Origin: Cycas panzhihuaensis
Taxonomy: Eukaryota > Cycadophyta
Direction of reading: 5' to 3'
Assembly (NCBI GenBank): GCA_023213395.1
Contig: CM041465.1
Location: 242,365,741-242,429,740 of the forward strand
Length of the DNA: 64,000 nt
The notes under the pieces were generated by a model. It saw nothing but the letters and a program-made list of their open reading frames with translations, ran no database searches and was not told the DNA's origin. A program made the position numbers and the translations under genes. Shown piece after piece: positions 21,441-33,946 of the stretch; position 1 is the stretch's first letter; every line of letters starts with the position of its first letter.

Positions 21441-23350
21441 GACTGTGTTTTAGGGTTTTACAAGCAGTTATCGTAGTAGACAATTACAAAAATATAGGAG
21501 TAGCCATGATTTATTTTATTGAGATGATGACTCATGGAGATTAACGAGTCGTGGGGAGATATGGCCTATTGAAGGATATTCAGACACTGCAGTATGCATT
21601 AAACTAGCACCTCCTAGTGGATATAGTCTCGTTTTAGGATCAACAGAGGTATGTGTTCCATCTCCCCCAAGTGGGAGATGTTACAGTCACACCAGGAAAT
21701 GTTAAGAGGATCCTAGGACTACCAACAGCTGGAGCACCAGCGTCACTAGGTGCACTACCTAGTAATGACACTACACATAGAGAGGTGGCAACCTACTTCA
21801 TAGGTCAGGACCAAGAGAAGATGAGAGGTATACCGGTTTAGAGCATATCATGTCTAAGATTCCTCGCATGAGGAAATTGATTACTCTATACATTCTATTC
21901 TAGATATCCTAGAAATAGAATTATAGGGTCATATATGATGGATGGATGGATGCAGTGAGGAGATGTGAGGCCGAGGAGAGATTATACTAGGCCACACTGA
22001 TAGCGGTGAACCTGGTCACCTAGTTAGATGCCATTAGGGTAGTGAGGAGAGGAGGAATATCATACAACACATTGTCATATTGTTGGTTCTACGATCACTT
22101 TACAGCAATGGAACCACTAAGAGGGCCCCACCCGATCTCAGGATGGGCTCCTATGGTCCACAGATGGCAGACTTGGTTTAGGGGAACTGAGGACCAAGCG
22201 CACATCAAGGACTCAGTCAAGGCTACATCACTACACCTCCTCACCATGACTGACTACACAGGAGATCTGTATAGAGGGGTGAGGTGGGATAGTGACGATG
22301 AGACAGGAGGAGTAGGAGGTGCCCTTGGTGAGGGAGACGACAACGATGAGGGCGACAGAGGTGATGGGGCCAGCCCGTCAGGAGTAGCAGGTGGAGAGGT
22401 GGGTCGATCAGGGACTGCAGGAGGAGAGGTAGGGCCGTTAGGAGCTACAGGGAGAGGTGGAGCTTCCTGGACGCCAGTCCAGAAGCTGAGGATAGTAGGG
22501 AGAGTCTGATCAGTGACAGCACTAGTTACTGAGGTTAGAGGTGCCCTGGTAAGCTAGGGAGCTGAAGAAGTGGTACCAGAGGAGGAGGAGATACTAACAG
22601 TGGGTGGGGGACCCAAGGAGGAGGTGATCATCTAAGTCGGGGACCAACAATCCTAATAGGTGAGACACTACCCTTTCCCTTCATCATTCGATCACCAGAT
22701 ATCTAGTTACTATGCTTTACTTGATTTATTTAGTGTATATATTAATACGTGGCATGTTGGATTTGTAGGAGTGGTGGACATCAGGAGGTTGATTGAGGTG
22801 GTAGTCTGGGAGATATTTCCTCAGGTCTACATGGAGGGACGGCCTCCTATCCAGGCAAGAGAGGAGCCATGGTTAGTAGGAGACCACACGATGGTGTTTG
22901 CCCCTTTAGTCAGGGCTAGAGACGTGGGTGACAGAGTCCCAGGAGCATGAGGTGAGGGTGGGATGACTGTAGGGAGAGCTAGATATGACTGGGACAGAGA
23001 GAGATGCACTACGAGGTTAAGTCTAGGCTCTAGAGGCTCAAGGAGGAGTAGTTGGTGATGCAGATAATTACATCAGGATAGTAGTACTGGAGGAGTGACT
23101 TCGAGGAGTGGAGGGGGAGAGGGATCATATCCAGGCTTGATATGATCAACTAGTAGGTCATATGGCATCGAGTTTATCGAGGAGCAGGACCTACACCCAC
23201 ATGGCGAAGATGACCCCAAGGAGATCTTGGGACGAGGGGAGTGAGGCTGCAAGTTCCCAAAGATGCAGGAGGAGTTTGGGAGGCATGTGGTCCCTAGGAG
23301 AGGGATCACATCAACCAAGAGATGATGCTGTAGGAGCAGGGCAACACTAG
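21441..23350 (+). pseudogene. Antisense plant mobile domain (PMD) gene of element 2, two exons
   Basis: Homologue of the gene at 4338-6262 of element 1. Exon 1 contains a GLLKD segment, VFHLPQVGDVTVTPGNV, RILGLPTAG, HREVATYFIGQ, and the LSYCWFYDHF and WAPMVHRWQTWFRG segments. A Gly/Asp/Glu-rich tail follows. Exon 2 begins after a 109-bp GT-AG intron (22660-22768) and reads GVVDIRRLIEVVVWEIFPQVYMEG, then PPIQA as in element 1. The end reads GGMWSLGEGSH, also shared. Stops and at least two frameshifts (between 22509 and 22659, and between 22950 and 23162) inactivate it. The homology along the whole length, tail included, supports a real ancestral protein of about 600 residues. Confidence 0.75.
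22660..22768 (+). other. Spliceosomal intron in the PMD gene of element 2
   Basis: Donor TAATAG/GTGAGA and acceptor ATTTGTAG/GA align with those of element 1. Inside, the sequence is AT-rich and less conserved than the exons. The branch motif TACTAAC of element 1 is changed to ATTAATA. Confidence 0.7.
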
Positions 23351-24119
23351 AGAGTAGGTTGTAGCAGTTTTTGATGTGATATAGGAAAGCACCAGACCTG
23401 TAGGGAGTCACCATATGTTGCCACATGATTGTACTCCTCCCTGCAAGGATTTCAGCTTCCCACAGATGATGTACCATACCATTTGTATGATATGACACAT
23501 GATGATTTTGTATATATATATATATGAGGCTATTAGCACCCTATTTGATATATGTTGATGTGTGTGATGACACATGATTATGGATGATATATATTTATTT
23601 TTCTATGTATATGTATGAAGGTGCACAAATGCACAAGAAGCTATGTGTTATGATGTTTTCTTTTTTTGGTTGATTATCATATGGTTTGTAATAGAGTATT
23701 GTTTGAGTTACACACACTTCCTTTCATGTATGACTACGTTCCTAGTAAGTCCATATACGATCACCATGAGTAGCGGTGATAGACATATGTGAGGCTAGGA
23801 GATAGGGTGACACACATGGGAGCATAGCGAGATATGCAAAGAAAGCACTAACGAAACCCAAAAGAAGTAAGAGGGCCATCCTAACATGTCATCCTAGCTG
23901 GGGAATTTACCCAAGCTCTGGAGTAATTAGAATAACACACCCAATTAGGAAGACGAAGCCCCCAAAGAAAGAGGGACAAGGGGTTCCATGGGAGGAACCC
24001 GAAAGAAGCAAGACGGCCACCCTAAGCCGCCATTCTACCTATGGCTAGGGGGAATGGGGACGCGCCTAGGATGTTAGTTTAGGCTCATTTTGGAGTACAA
24101 AGAAAAGAGTGGCATAGTC
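23351..24119. other. Convergent spacer between PMD gene and integrase, element 2
   Basis: Same position as 6263-7039. It contains a TATATATATATA run near 23512-23524. No domain is visible. Confidence 0.5.
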
Positions 24120-25370
24120 ATGCATAAAATGTTTTTTAAGAATTTTCCATTAACAGCCTTCTCAAATTCAAGGCCCTCCAGGGTGGCGATCTGATAAGCA
24201 TCATTCCCAAGACTCTCAAGGATAACAAAAGGGCCAACCCATTTGGGTCTGAATTTGGTCAGGCAATTGTGGAGATATTTTAGTTTGAGGACATGGTCCC
24301 TGGGATGTAAAGGGTAGGAATGAAGGTATTTATCGTAGGTCCTTCATGCCCTAGCCTTAGAGGCGAGGTTAGCTTGGTAGGCAGCCAAGTGTTTCTCATC
24401 TAAGGCCTCAAGGTCTAAGAGTCAATCGTGATGGATAGACTCATCGGCAACAAAACCTGAGAGAGAGACCCATAAAGAAGGAATATCCACTTCCAATAGG
24501 AGAACCGCCTATGTCCCATAGACTAGGGAGAAAGGAGTCATTCCTATAGCGATCCAGATAGACGTGCGATACGCCCATAGGGCAGAAGGGAGCTAGAGGT
24601 GCCAATCTCTTTGAGATTAGGCAACAATCTTCTTTAAGATATTTATAAGAGTTTTTCTAAATGATTCGACCTGGCCATTAGCTTGGGGATAGTAAGGAGA
24701 GGAAGTCTTATGAGAAATATGGAATTTCTCACAAATCTTATCTATCTCCTTATTGTAAAAGGGAGTTCCATTATCTGTGATTAGGACATCAAGAACCTCG
24801 AAGCGGTAGATGATATGTTGGTAGACGAAGGTGGTTATCATCTTACTAGGGGTAGCAGTCAAAGGAATGGCTTCCGTCTATTTAGTAAAGTACTCCATAG
24901 TAGTCAAGATGAACTTGTGCTATAATGAAAAGGGTAGGGATATGGCTCCAATGAGGTCCAACCCCCATTTGGAGAAGGGCCATGGAGATATAATGGGGTA
25001 GAGAACCTCGGAAGGCAAGTGAGTGATGTTGGCATGCTCTTGGCATCACTAACATCTCAGGGCATAAGCATGGGCGTCCTTAAAGAGGGATGGCCAATAG
25101 TACCCCATACAGAGGATCCTTTGGGTCATTGATTGGCCCCCAAAGTAGCCCTCGCAAATGCCATTGTGGCATTTCTGAGAGTATCCGTTCACTTGTGGGG
25201 GTGATACAAAGGAAGAAGGATCCTATTTAAGGATCTCTTATACAATACCTCACACATAAGAAAGTATTGTCTGGTAGTAGCCCGAATATGAGACCTAAAT
25301 TTATCGCTAATGTCAGGGTAATACTATTGTTGAGTGAGATATTACACGATGTCCCCATACCACTCATTAT
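24120..25370 (-). pseudogene. Integrase region of element 2 pol
   Basis: The core reads ITDNGTPFYNKEID (second Asp) and PQANGQVESFRKTL (Glu). The C-terminal part reads KFRPKWVGPFVILES, then YQIATLEGLEFEKAVN. The entry segment near 25350 (WYGDIV-like) marks the N-terminal border. Frequent stops break the frame, for example at 24617. The homology to 7040-8290 of element 1 is clear along its length. Confidence 0.82.
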
Positions 25371-25959
25371 CAGCAAGCAGATCAGGAGGAGAGTCCTGAA
25401 CGGCCAGGATGGGCTCGTCAAGAAGAGAGTCATTAATAGGAACATCCAAAGGGTTCAAGATAGGAGTGTTTGTGAGATGCTTGACCACTACCATCTCCTT
25501 CTTTGATTTCTTGTTAACAATGTGGAGATCAAATTCCTAAAGGAGGACATCCCACTTGCTAGTCCTACCTATCAGGTCAGGTTAGATGAGTAAATAATAT
25601 AGGGGATCAAATTGAATGATCACTCGAGTAGTATTTCTAAGCAAATAATACTTGAACGTCTTGGTTGCATGTACCAAGGAGAGGCATTCCTTCTTTTTAG
25701 GGGAGTAATTGAGTTCGGCAGCCATGAGGGTATGACTAATGAAGTAAATAACCCTCTTGGCTCCCGAATCATCCTCCTGGGCTAACATGATGTCCAAAGA
25801 TTCATTGGTTGCTGAGGCATATAGGATGTATGGCCTATCAAAAAGTGACAGCACCAAAGTCAGGGTGGAAGCGAGGGATTCCTTAAGTTCTTCAAAGGCT
25901 TGATGGTCCTTCGAAGACCAAACAAACAAGGCCCCCTTATTTAATAGGTTAGTAAGCAA
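25371..25959 (-). pseudogene. Pol RNase H domain and connection, element 2
   Basis: It reads ILYASATNESLDIMLAQED, RVIYFISHTLMAAELNY, KKECLSLVHATKTFKYYLL and VIIQFDPLYYLL. The first catalytic Asp is absent (SAT), as in element 1. The frame matches the RT upstream. Confidence 0.8.
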
Positions 25960-26781
25960 TTTGGTGTTTATGATGAAGTTTGCTAAAAAACACTTGAGGA
26001 AACCAAGCCTACCTAAAAATGACTTAATCTGTCATTGGGTTTTAGGAGGTGGCATATCAAGGATGGCCTTGACTTTATCAAGGTCAATTTGGATTCCTTG
26101 CTTTAACATAAGGAAACCAAGGAGTTTGGAGGTGGTCATGGCAAACACACATTTAAAAGAGTTGCAGCTTATATAGCATTTGCGGCATCATGCAAAGATG
26201 GCCTGCAAATTAGCAGGGTGATGGGCTCTAATGTGTGAGAGACCTATCATGTCATCCATGAAGACCTCCAAGGATTTGTTGATAAGATTGTGAAAAATAA
26301 ATTGCATTGCCCTTTGATAAGTAGCGCCAGCATTCTAGAGTCTGAAAGACATCCCCTTATAGGCGAAAGTACCCCATGTAGTGGTGAAGGCTATCTTGTG
26401 ATGGTCTTCAAGAGATATTTAAATTTGGTTGTAGCTAGAGAAGTTGTCCATTAAGGACATGACTTCAAAACTAGTGGTTCGATCAATGATCTGATTAATA
26501 AAAGGAAGTAGGAAATTGTCCTTAGGACATGCATTATTAATGTCATGGAAATCAATGTATATCCAGATCGTCCCATTCTTTTTAGCAATGGGAATAATCT
26601 TATATACCCATTTAGGGTAGTCGATGGAAGTGATCAATCCTGCATTGAGGAGTTTCTCAACTTCTATTTTAACAGTAGCTAAGAGCTTAGGGTGAAGAGG
26701 GTGTTGCTTCTGATGCACAGGGCAAGCACCAGGAATGGTGGTAAGGTTGCGGGTCACTATTGAAGGATCAATTCCCTTCAT
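25960..26781 (-). pseudogene. Reverse transcriptase domain of element 2
   Basis: The N-terminal part reads LTTIPGACPVHQKQHPLHP, IIPIAKKNGTIWIYIDF, NNACPKDNF and MSLMDNFSSYNQI. The catalytic box near 26240-26260 reads VFMDDMIGLS, so both Asp residues are kept, unlike element 1. Stops follow YNQI and others lie further on. Frame 0 agrees with the RNase H. Confidence 0.85.
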
Positions 26782-28080
26782 ATCGGAGTAGTCCCATATA
26801 AAAATATCTCGAAACTCTTAGAACAGAAGGGTATACTCCTTCACTTCATCAGGAGAGCATTCTACCCCTACCTTAATGACTTTTCCTGGGGTAAGGACTG
26901 TGTCTTAGGTTACCCCCATGCACATGGAATTCCCCTCCTCAAAGTGGAGGGGGGCTCAGTCAATAGGAAGGGATGGAATAGGGGACAGAATTGGGTTAGC
27001 AAGAGAAGATCCAATAGCCAAGACCTTCTGATAGCTAAGCCTATGATGACCAGAAGGAAGGTTAGGTGCAGAGCCTGCTAATTTCTCAAGTAGGGATTTG
27101 TCGTTCTCGAAGTAATCCATCCCATGGATGACCACACTTCAAGAAGATGAAGGGTGAAGGGAAGTAGAAACAATGGGACTATGGTAGTCACCATACTGCT
27201 CAATGTTCCTGATGGACTCCCTGGAAGAGCCGGAAAGAGGTCCCTTGCAAGGGACAATAGGAGGTTCCCCAACCTGGATACCTATGTGCGGCAATGAAGG
27301 GGAAGACTCAAGGAGCACTTGATCAATAGGGGCAATGACATGAGATACAAGAGGAGAACTAGTTTCTCCAACTGTAAGGGTTCTGGAGTGGTATCTAGAA
27401 CAAGGGAGGTGCCCCTGACTTATGCCTAGAAGGGAAACGGGATGAGAGAAATCCTCATCCTCACCATCAGACTCATCGTCACTAAGTATGACAAGGTACC
27501 TGTAACTTCCAATACCAATAGGGGCGAAATGTATGAGGTTGGAAGAAGAGGATGAGGGGTCTTCTTCTAAAAGATATGAGCCTGGGATGTCAATAGAACA
27601 TGCAGAGGCATAGGTAGAAAGGCCTCTGTCACCTTTTATTTGGCCATGACCCACTTGGCGGGATTGACATAGTTGTTTAATGGGAGGAAGCTCTTGGTAG
27701 ATGACTCTCATTCGCCTTCGTGGATGAATTGAAGTTGCCCACAATGGGACAAGCACACAGCTCCCATCTGATTGAGCCATAGGTGTCCTAACAATAGATT
27801 GTAATCAGCGTCAATGTCGAGAACTATAATATCAGTGAGGACAGTCTTGTCCTTAAGAGTAAGTGATATAGACACTGATCCTAAGGGTGTCTTTTTGCTA
27901 CCATTATAGCCTTGGCATCACCATGGAACTAGTTCTAAAGTTAATATGCCGAGCTCTTGCATAACATGCAAGGGCATGACATGAACAGAAGAATCGTTGT
28001 TAACAATAGTTCTTCATAACATATAATCTGGAGTATTGATGGTAATAGTAAAAGGGAAGTACTATTAGCACTCCCTTTCG
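26782..28080 (-). pseudogene. Protease region and linker to RT, element 2
   Basis: The protease part (about 27700-28070) reads RTIVNNDSSVHVMPL where element 1 has TIIDNSSFVNAMPL, so the active-site Asp is altered. It then reads GSVSISLTLKDK and ADYNLLLGHLWL. The rest is an acidic Ser-rich linker with SDDESDGEDED-type runs. Its end near 27080-27130 is shared with element 1. Confidence 0.7.
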
Positions 28081-30736
28081 TTAGCAGGGGGAAGATCCTT
28101 AGGATCAAAGGAAATGGCAGGCTCATGACTTGGGGTGACTCCCAAGGTGTGAACAGGCATATCACTTAATCCTAAAGCCTCCTAGAGTAATGTACATTAT
28201 TTAGGGAAGCTCCTCAAGACGTCCATTATGGACATTCCAGCAGCCATGGTATGAAGCTCATCAACAATAGAGAAAGGCTTCCCCTTCACAGTGAGTTGGG
28301 GAAGAGACCTTCGAAAGTCATAATGACCAGGACGCATAGGAATGGTCTTGGGGAATGTGGGGGCTTTTGGAAGAGAAGTTTCCAAAAGAGGGTCAAGATG
28401 AGATATGGACTAAGAGGCACTGTTTGCCTCTTTGATTGCTTGAGACTGGGTTAACACATACAATGGGATGGTCTCAAGAAATTAAATGACCTTCTTTCCC
28501 TTATTCTGGGATCACGAAGGTGAAGGGGTATGCCAGCTAGGGGAACATGAGGAAGAGGATAAATTCCTCGTACCCTTCCCTTTGGTTTGTGAAGGGTGAG
28601 AGTTTGGATACCTGCCTTGGTTCTGGTTTTGTTGGGGGTTACGATCGCATTCCCCATGTTTAGGGAAGGGATCTCTATGAATGAGATGATCTAGGTTAGG
28701 TATAGATGCCCGTTTGGAAGAAGAGTCATGTTGCGGGGTAGCCTTAGGATGTTATGCCCAGAACTGTGAATCATTATATAAGCATTGCCCGTGGGTGGAG
28801 CACCACTTCTTTTCAAGGTAGGAGTCAGGTTTCCTCGCTTGAGAGGACTGGGTATTACCACCCTTGGAATGAGTAGCTTGTGAAGCTTGGTGAACTAGCT
28901 TGTTAGATGTGGGAGATGAAGGAGTTTGAAGCTTAAGCTCCTTCATAGTACGTTCAAATGAATGTATGGCTGAAATGAGAAGGTCTAGGGTCTTCTCGGT
29001 AGAATGGTAAGAAGACCTAGTAGGTTATTGAGTTTTGATTTCTTTTGATGGTAGTGGTGCCTCACGTCGTTGTGAGGACTTTAGAGGCTTCTTGAGTCTA
29101 GTCTGGATCTAGATGTCCTTGAGTGCCAAGCACTTCGCTATAGCGGAGTCACACATAGTTACCCCCATCGTGAGGACTTCTACGTGAACTTCTAGACTAA
29201 GGGTATTGACAGAAAGGTCCCTCTTCAACTCCTCGGGTGAAGTAGCCTTAGTGGAATGAAGAAGGTCATGGAAACGCTGCACAAAGTTATGATTCATTTT
29301 ATCATGACCTTGTTTAAGTGACAGAAGGGATTTCATTCCACCCTAAAATGGGCAAGCCACGTCAAAGTAGTTGACGAACTCATCCACGAGCTATTGGAAT
29401 GAGAAGATAGAATGTACAGGTAGGTAATAAAACCATTTGAGGGAATTACCTTGAAGAGACCACGGAAATAGTTTCATGAGGATATGATAGTAGGCTCAAT
29501 AATCAATGCATACCATAGAGAAGCTACAAACATGCTCCATTGGGTCATGCTCCATTGGGTCTTGGTAAGTTAGTTCTTAATGCCTCAATGGATAATGTGG
29601 TTGACTGATAGTCCATAAATGGGTGTACCCTTGACTGGACCATAGGGTCAACAAAAGCTAGAAATGATGGCAGATAGGTTTAGCCAAATCCTCCTTGGAG
29701 GGTTTGGTTTGAAAGGGGATGTTATCCTCCTGCTGCTTGGTGAGGACCCATGAATCCCACATTTGAAGAAACCTACATGGGAGTAGATAGGTATGATGTA
29801 CCCATCCCTCCTAGAGAGAGTGCCCCTTGTTGAAAAGGAGCTTGAGGGAATAAGCCTTAGGAAGGAGTTGGGCCTCCTTGAAAAGGCGCGATATAAGATG
29901 CCACACAAGATGGCAGAAAGGAGGGGTGAGGGACCAGGTTCTGCCCATATAGGTCACCCGTGGGTGGAGCAGTGCCATAAGGATGCAGAGGGTCCACCCC
30001 ATAAGTAGGTAGGAAGTTCCCTTTACTATGTCCCCACAGTTGAGTAGTGTAACCAGGAGGTAGGTAGAGAGAAGGGTCCTTAGGTTGGTATTGGGATTGT
30101 GTGGGGACAGACCCCACATGATTAGAAGTAGGGGGACATGTGGGTCCCTTAGGTCTAGTAGGTGGATAAACAATGGTAGGAGGAGGACTAGTGGTTTGAC
30201 TAGCCAGGGGCATGCTCAACCCGAGTTAGGAAGATGACATGCCCTGAGTGGTCCCTAAGGAACACACTATGGGGAGAAGAAGAAGATGTAATAAGTAGGC
30301 TCATCATGGGTAAAGCAGCTGAATGAGATGAGCGAGGTGAAGGAGATGTAGAAGAAGGGGGCACAATGCTTTGCAAGACATTCTCATACCACTTTGGGGG
30401 TGGTTGGAGACGAGTGGCTTAGAAACATTTACTCAAAGCTTCTACTACATCAGTGCGAGGGGTATCTGCTTGATCATAAGAAGTGGAAGGAGCCTTATAC
30501 GAAGTGGATCCCATAGGATGATCCTCATGAGAATTGGCATGGGGATGGAAAAACTCTAAGGGAGATGTAGGTTCTACTCCATGAATAGAGGAGTGGTGAG
30601 ATTGAGGGTGTGGTTGGTCATCCAGATAATAAATGGGGTCTTCACTTCTTTAGGCAGACCCTTAGAAGGAAGTAGGTGGATCTAAGGAATCAAACACGTA
30701 GACATGGTATGCCCAATCTGAAAGAGATCCCTCCAT
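28081..30736 (-). pseudogene. Gag of element 2
   Basis: The proposed ATG at 30736 reads MEGSLSDWAYHVYVF, aligned with the element 1 start. The order is an acidic N-terminal part and a Pro-rich part (about 29857-30219, with PPTRPKGPTCPPTSNHVG and YGVDPLHPYG). A gag core follows (about 29100-29480, with FDVACPF and GGMKSLLSLKQGHDKMNHNF). Then come a C/H segment (KKWCSTHGQCLYNDSQFW, near 28750-28800) and the pre-protease stretch (28197-28385, RPGHYDFRRSLPQ). A 15-bp tandem duplication (29531-29560) followed by a deletion relative to element 1 damages the core. Confidence 0.72.
29531..29560. repeat. 15-bp tandem duplication in gag of element 2
   Basis: CATGCTCCATTGGGT occurs twice in tandem, where element 1 has a single related copy. 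A stretch of a few tens of bases present in element 1 is missing directly after it. Confidence 0.8.
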
Positions 30737-30971
30737 GATCAGATCAGGATCTGATATGGGAAGGGAATGAAATGAAGGTTCTTCTAACAACAGAGGTAGG
30801 CCTTGTAAGCGATGTGAGAATCATCTCATAAAAGTCCTGCCTATGTGCTAGAAGAAGAGGGAAATAAGGTAATGCACGTGTTGGGGGTTGCTTAATAAGA
30901 TCAAAAGGGAAAGGTACCAAGAGGTAGTAGCACCAGCAAAAAAGGGAGAAAGACTAATTCCCTTACTAGTG

Positions 30972-30991
30972 GGTCCCCAGTATGGTTGCCA
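30972..30991 (-). other. Primer binding site of element 2
   Basis: The minus strand reads TGGCAACCATACTGGGGA, identical to element 1, one base from the LTR edge at 30993. Confidence 0.82.
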
Positions 30992-30992
30992 G

Positions 30993-33941
30993 TGGAATTG
31001 CATCTATGGGGATGGTAACTACACCTAGTTGGAATTAAGACAATCGACAGAAGGCTCTGGGATAAAGGGATCAAACCAACAAGTGCAAGGAAGCACCCAC
31101 AAAGGGCATCCATGCGTCAGAACACAGGTTTGGGACCCACGAATGGTGCACAAATTCCTCAAGGTAACTTGGCTTTTAACTTTGAAGGGGAGCATAGGTG
31201 AGAGATGTCCTCAGTTACCTGAGTAACCTCAAAACAAGGGTCTTCCTACCCTTGAATGGCCATAAGGGGAAGGCAAGACCCGACGAGGGAGAGAATCCTC
31301 ATAGAAATAAAGTTAAGGGATGTAGTTGAAGTGTATGCAGGTATGATGAGAAAACAAAAATTATCTTAGGGAATGAATCCTCTAAGAACTAATCCACTTA
31401 GCAGAAAGGTTGGATGGGTAAAGAGTGGTAGTGGAAAGAGTTCCTTCCACTCTATGTGCGAAGGGGTTCCTAGTCTCTCTAGGCATAATGGAACAAAGAC
31501 TAGTTGTGTGTGTGCAAATGAGAGGTAAACTAAGTGTATAAGTGTAAAGAACAATAAATATACTTTCTCTGTCAAAAATAGATCCTCACTCTCATTTAAT
31601 TTCAAATAAGAGAAAGAGAAGTAAAGAAATAAACCTAGATATCATGCGACATGCATGTCAATGCAATTAGGAGAAAGAGGGAAGGGGGTAACCCTTAATG
31701 AATGCACTTCCCTACAATGCAAGCTAATGTACAAGATAATGATGATAGTGGTTCCCTTTTACTTTATTCCCTTATTGTCTTTTATGTAAGCATACAAGCT
31801 AAAGGAAACACTAAAAGACCTACGGAATGAGAAAGGTGTACTTGGAAGAATGATACAGCTGAAATGTGGTCTTCACTTTGCACTATGCCTACTTCCTCTT
31901 TTTCCTTCTCCTGTGGCATAAGTAGCATAGGGGTTTCCTTACCTCCCCCAAAAATGAAAGGAAAGGAGCAAGAAAATGCAAAGAAAAAAGGAACTATAAA
32001 AGAGTAAGACAACCAAAGGAAAGGAGGCCAAAGAATACATTTGGATTGTTGCCGCTTACCTTTCTCCACAAATGGCATAGCAAACCTACAATCATAAAGT
32101 TCTTTGCCCTTTCCAAAGGGGCTGCTAAGATACAAATCCAATTTATGTATACTTATGCAAAAGTAAAATGTTGAAATATTACAAGTTAGAATGTTTTAAG
32201 TTAGGTAATCTTCCACCAAATGTAATTCCACAATCTCTCAAGAAATAATAACGCATGCCAAGGCAAGGGGAGGTTAGCCTCAAAATGGCTAACCCTCCAG
32301 TAAGTACACCTCCACACTACCCTTATACATAAGGTACGATAGATTAGGATAGCCTATTGGTAGTGGACAGCAAAGGAAATAAACACTATAAGATTTGTGA
32401 AAGTTGCCTATGTTGCAAGTATGCTATGGGTAGCAAATTGTAACATTGGCTATGCCAGGACCCAGAATGAATAGAGGACACTATTTGGTGCTAGAAGAGC
32501 TACCCAAAAGAGGCATGTAGGCCTAGAAACAACATAACAAGGGCTGCATACACTGATATCTAGTGTAGGCCCAATCCCAAAGACTCCCTGATGAGCCAAG
32601 GGAGCCACAAATGAAGGAGAGGAAAGAGGAGAAGGGGTTTGCCCTTGAGAAGCAGGCCTAGTGGGTATGGATCCCACCTTGGGTCCTTTCTCTTGCTCTT
32701 TGTGGGTCCTCTCCCGTAGCCTCCTTGGAAAAAACCAGGAGAGGATAGGGAGATCAAGAGGGCAAGAAGACAAGGAATGGAGGAATACCTCTTATATACA
32801 GCAAGGAAAATAAGGAAAGGAATGATGTGCTCAAAGACCTAACTTTTTATAAGATAAACCTAAGGAAATATATGGAACAATAATGGAAAATACCTATTGG
32901 GCTATGTAGGAGGCAGATCTTCCCCTGAAGATAATAGACTGGTATGCTTACAGGGTATCCTTAGGAAGGTGCTACAATCTAGAAACAATCTTGCTAAAAG
33001 TTGTAGGAAGGGCATGGAGGCCAAACTTGGGCATGAATCCTTGCTTGGAGGCATTAGTTGGTGAGCTTGCTACTATGGATCAGAGCTACAATGGGAAGAT
33101 CTCAGGCTAGAACATAGGGAATTTGAACGTTGTAGGGTGCTCCTACAGAAAACTCCTATGAAAGAGAGAGAAGAGAGAAAGGAAGGTGTAAGAAGAATGG
33201 GAAAATAAGGTTGTTTTGGGCTTTATACCTAACCCTAGGTTGAATGGATGATTAGGGTTGAGGTAAGGCTCAAGAGGTGTCAAATCCACAAGGTAATTTC
33301 ACGAAAAAAGTAAAATTTTCCATGACAGGTTTTAAAAAACAAGTTGTGATAAGTTCTGACAAGAACTTCCAGATCGCGAAGTTTACCATGGTACCACGAT
33401 ATTTGCCATAGTGCAATGATAGAGACCAAAATAGGCCAAAGGGAGGATGCCTAAGAGCCTTAAACGGGGGTACCTTAGGCCTAGGAGGGGCTGACCCTCT
33501 ATCCATATGGCTTAGGATAATCAAATATAAGAGATGACCTAAACCAAATGGGGTACTAAAGCGACAAGACTCCCAAGAAACTGATAACTGACATAAGGAT
33601 CAACCAATCACACTCAATGGGGTGCTAAGGGTTGTGATATGGTGAGGGTTATGATGGATCACATAGGTTGAGTAGTGCTTAGGACAATGTGGAGGTATGT
33701 AGGAGGGTTGTGGAGTGCCATGGGGATGCATGTCCCACTGATCGTCATAGGCTAAAAGAGTAATAGGCAGCATGATCAAGCAACATATGCAAGATGATCA
33801 CTCAAATGTGATAGTTAGACATGCAATGAGATGATGCTTCTATTTACCTTTCTGGAGATGTAGTAAAGATGAAGGATAGAAGCACACCTATACTTACCCG
33901 AGTCAACTTACCAAGAACCCATTCCCAGGAGTTGGGAAACA
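30993..33941 (-). repeat. 5' LTR of element 2
   Basis: LTR of 2949 bp, direct repeat of 16558-19523. The minus-strand start is TGTTTCCC, as in element 1. The TATA box (TATAAAG on minus) is at 33221-33227. The other end (30993) is TGGAATTGC beside the primer site. Confidence 0.9.
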
Positions 33942-33946
33942 CCATC

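Larger units (their letters stand above)
16558..33941 (-). mobile_element. Tat-lineage Ty3/gypsy retrotransposon (element 2), complete, 17.4 kb
   Basis: This complete but inactive element has LTRs of about 2.96 kb at 16558-19523 and 30993-33941. The flanking 5-mers are TCATC (16553-16557) and CCATC (33942-33946), a target duplication with one mismatch. Primer site, gag, protease, RT, RNase H, integrase, antisense PMD gene, distal RNase H and polypurine tract occur in the same order as in element 1. At 17.4 kb it is large for Ty3/gypsy, as known for Tat/Ogre-type elements. By eye the two LTRs differ at roughly one base in ten, which implies an old insertion. Confidence 0.92.
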
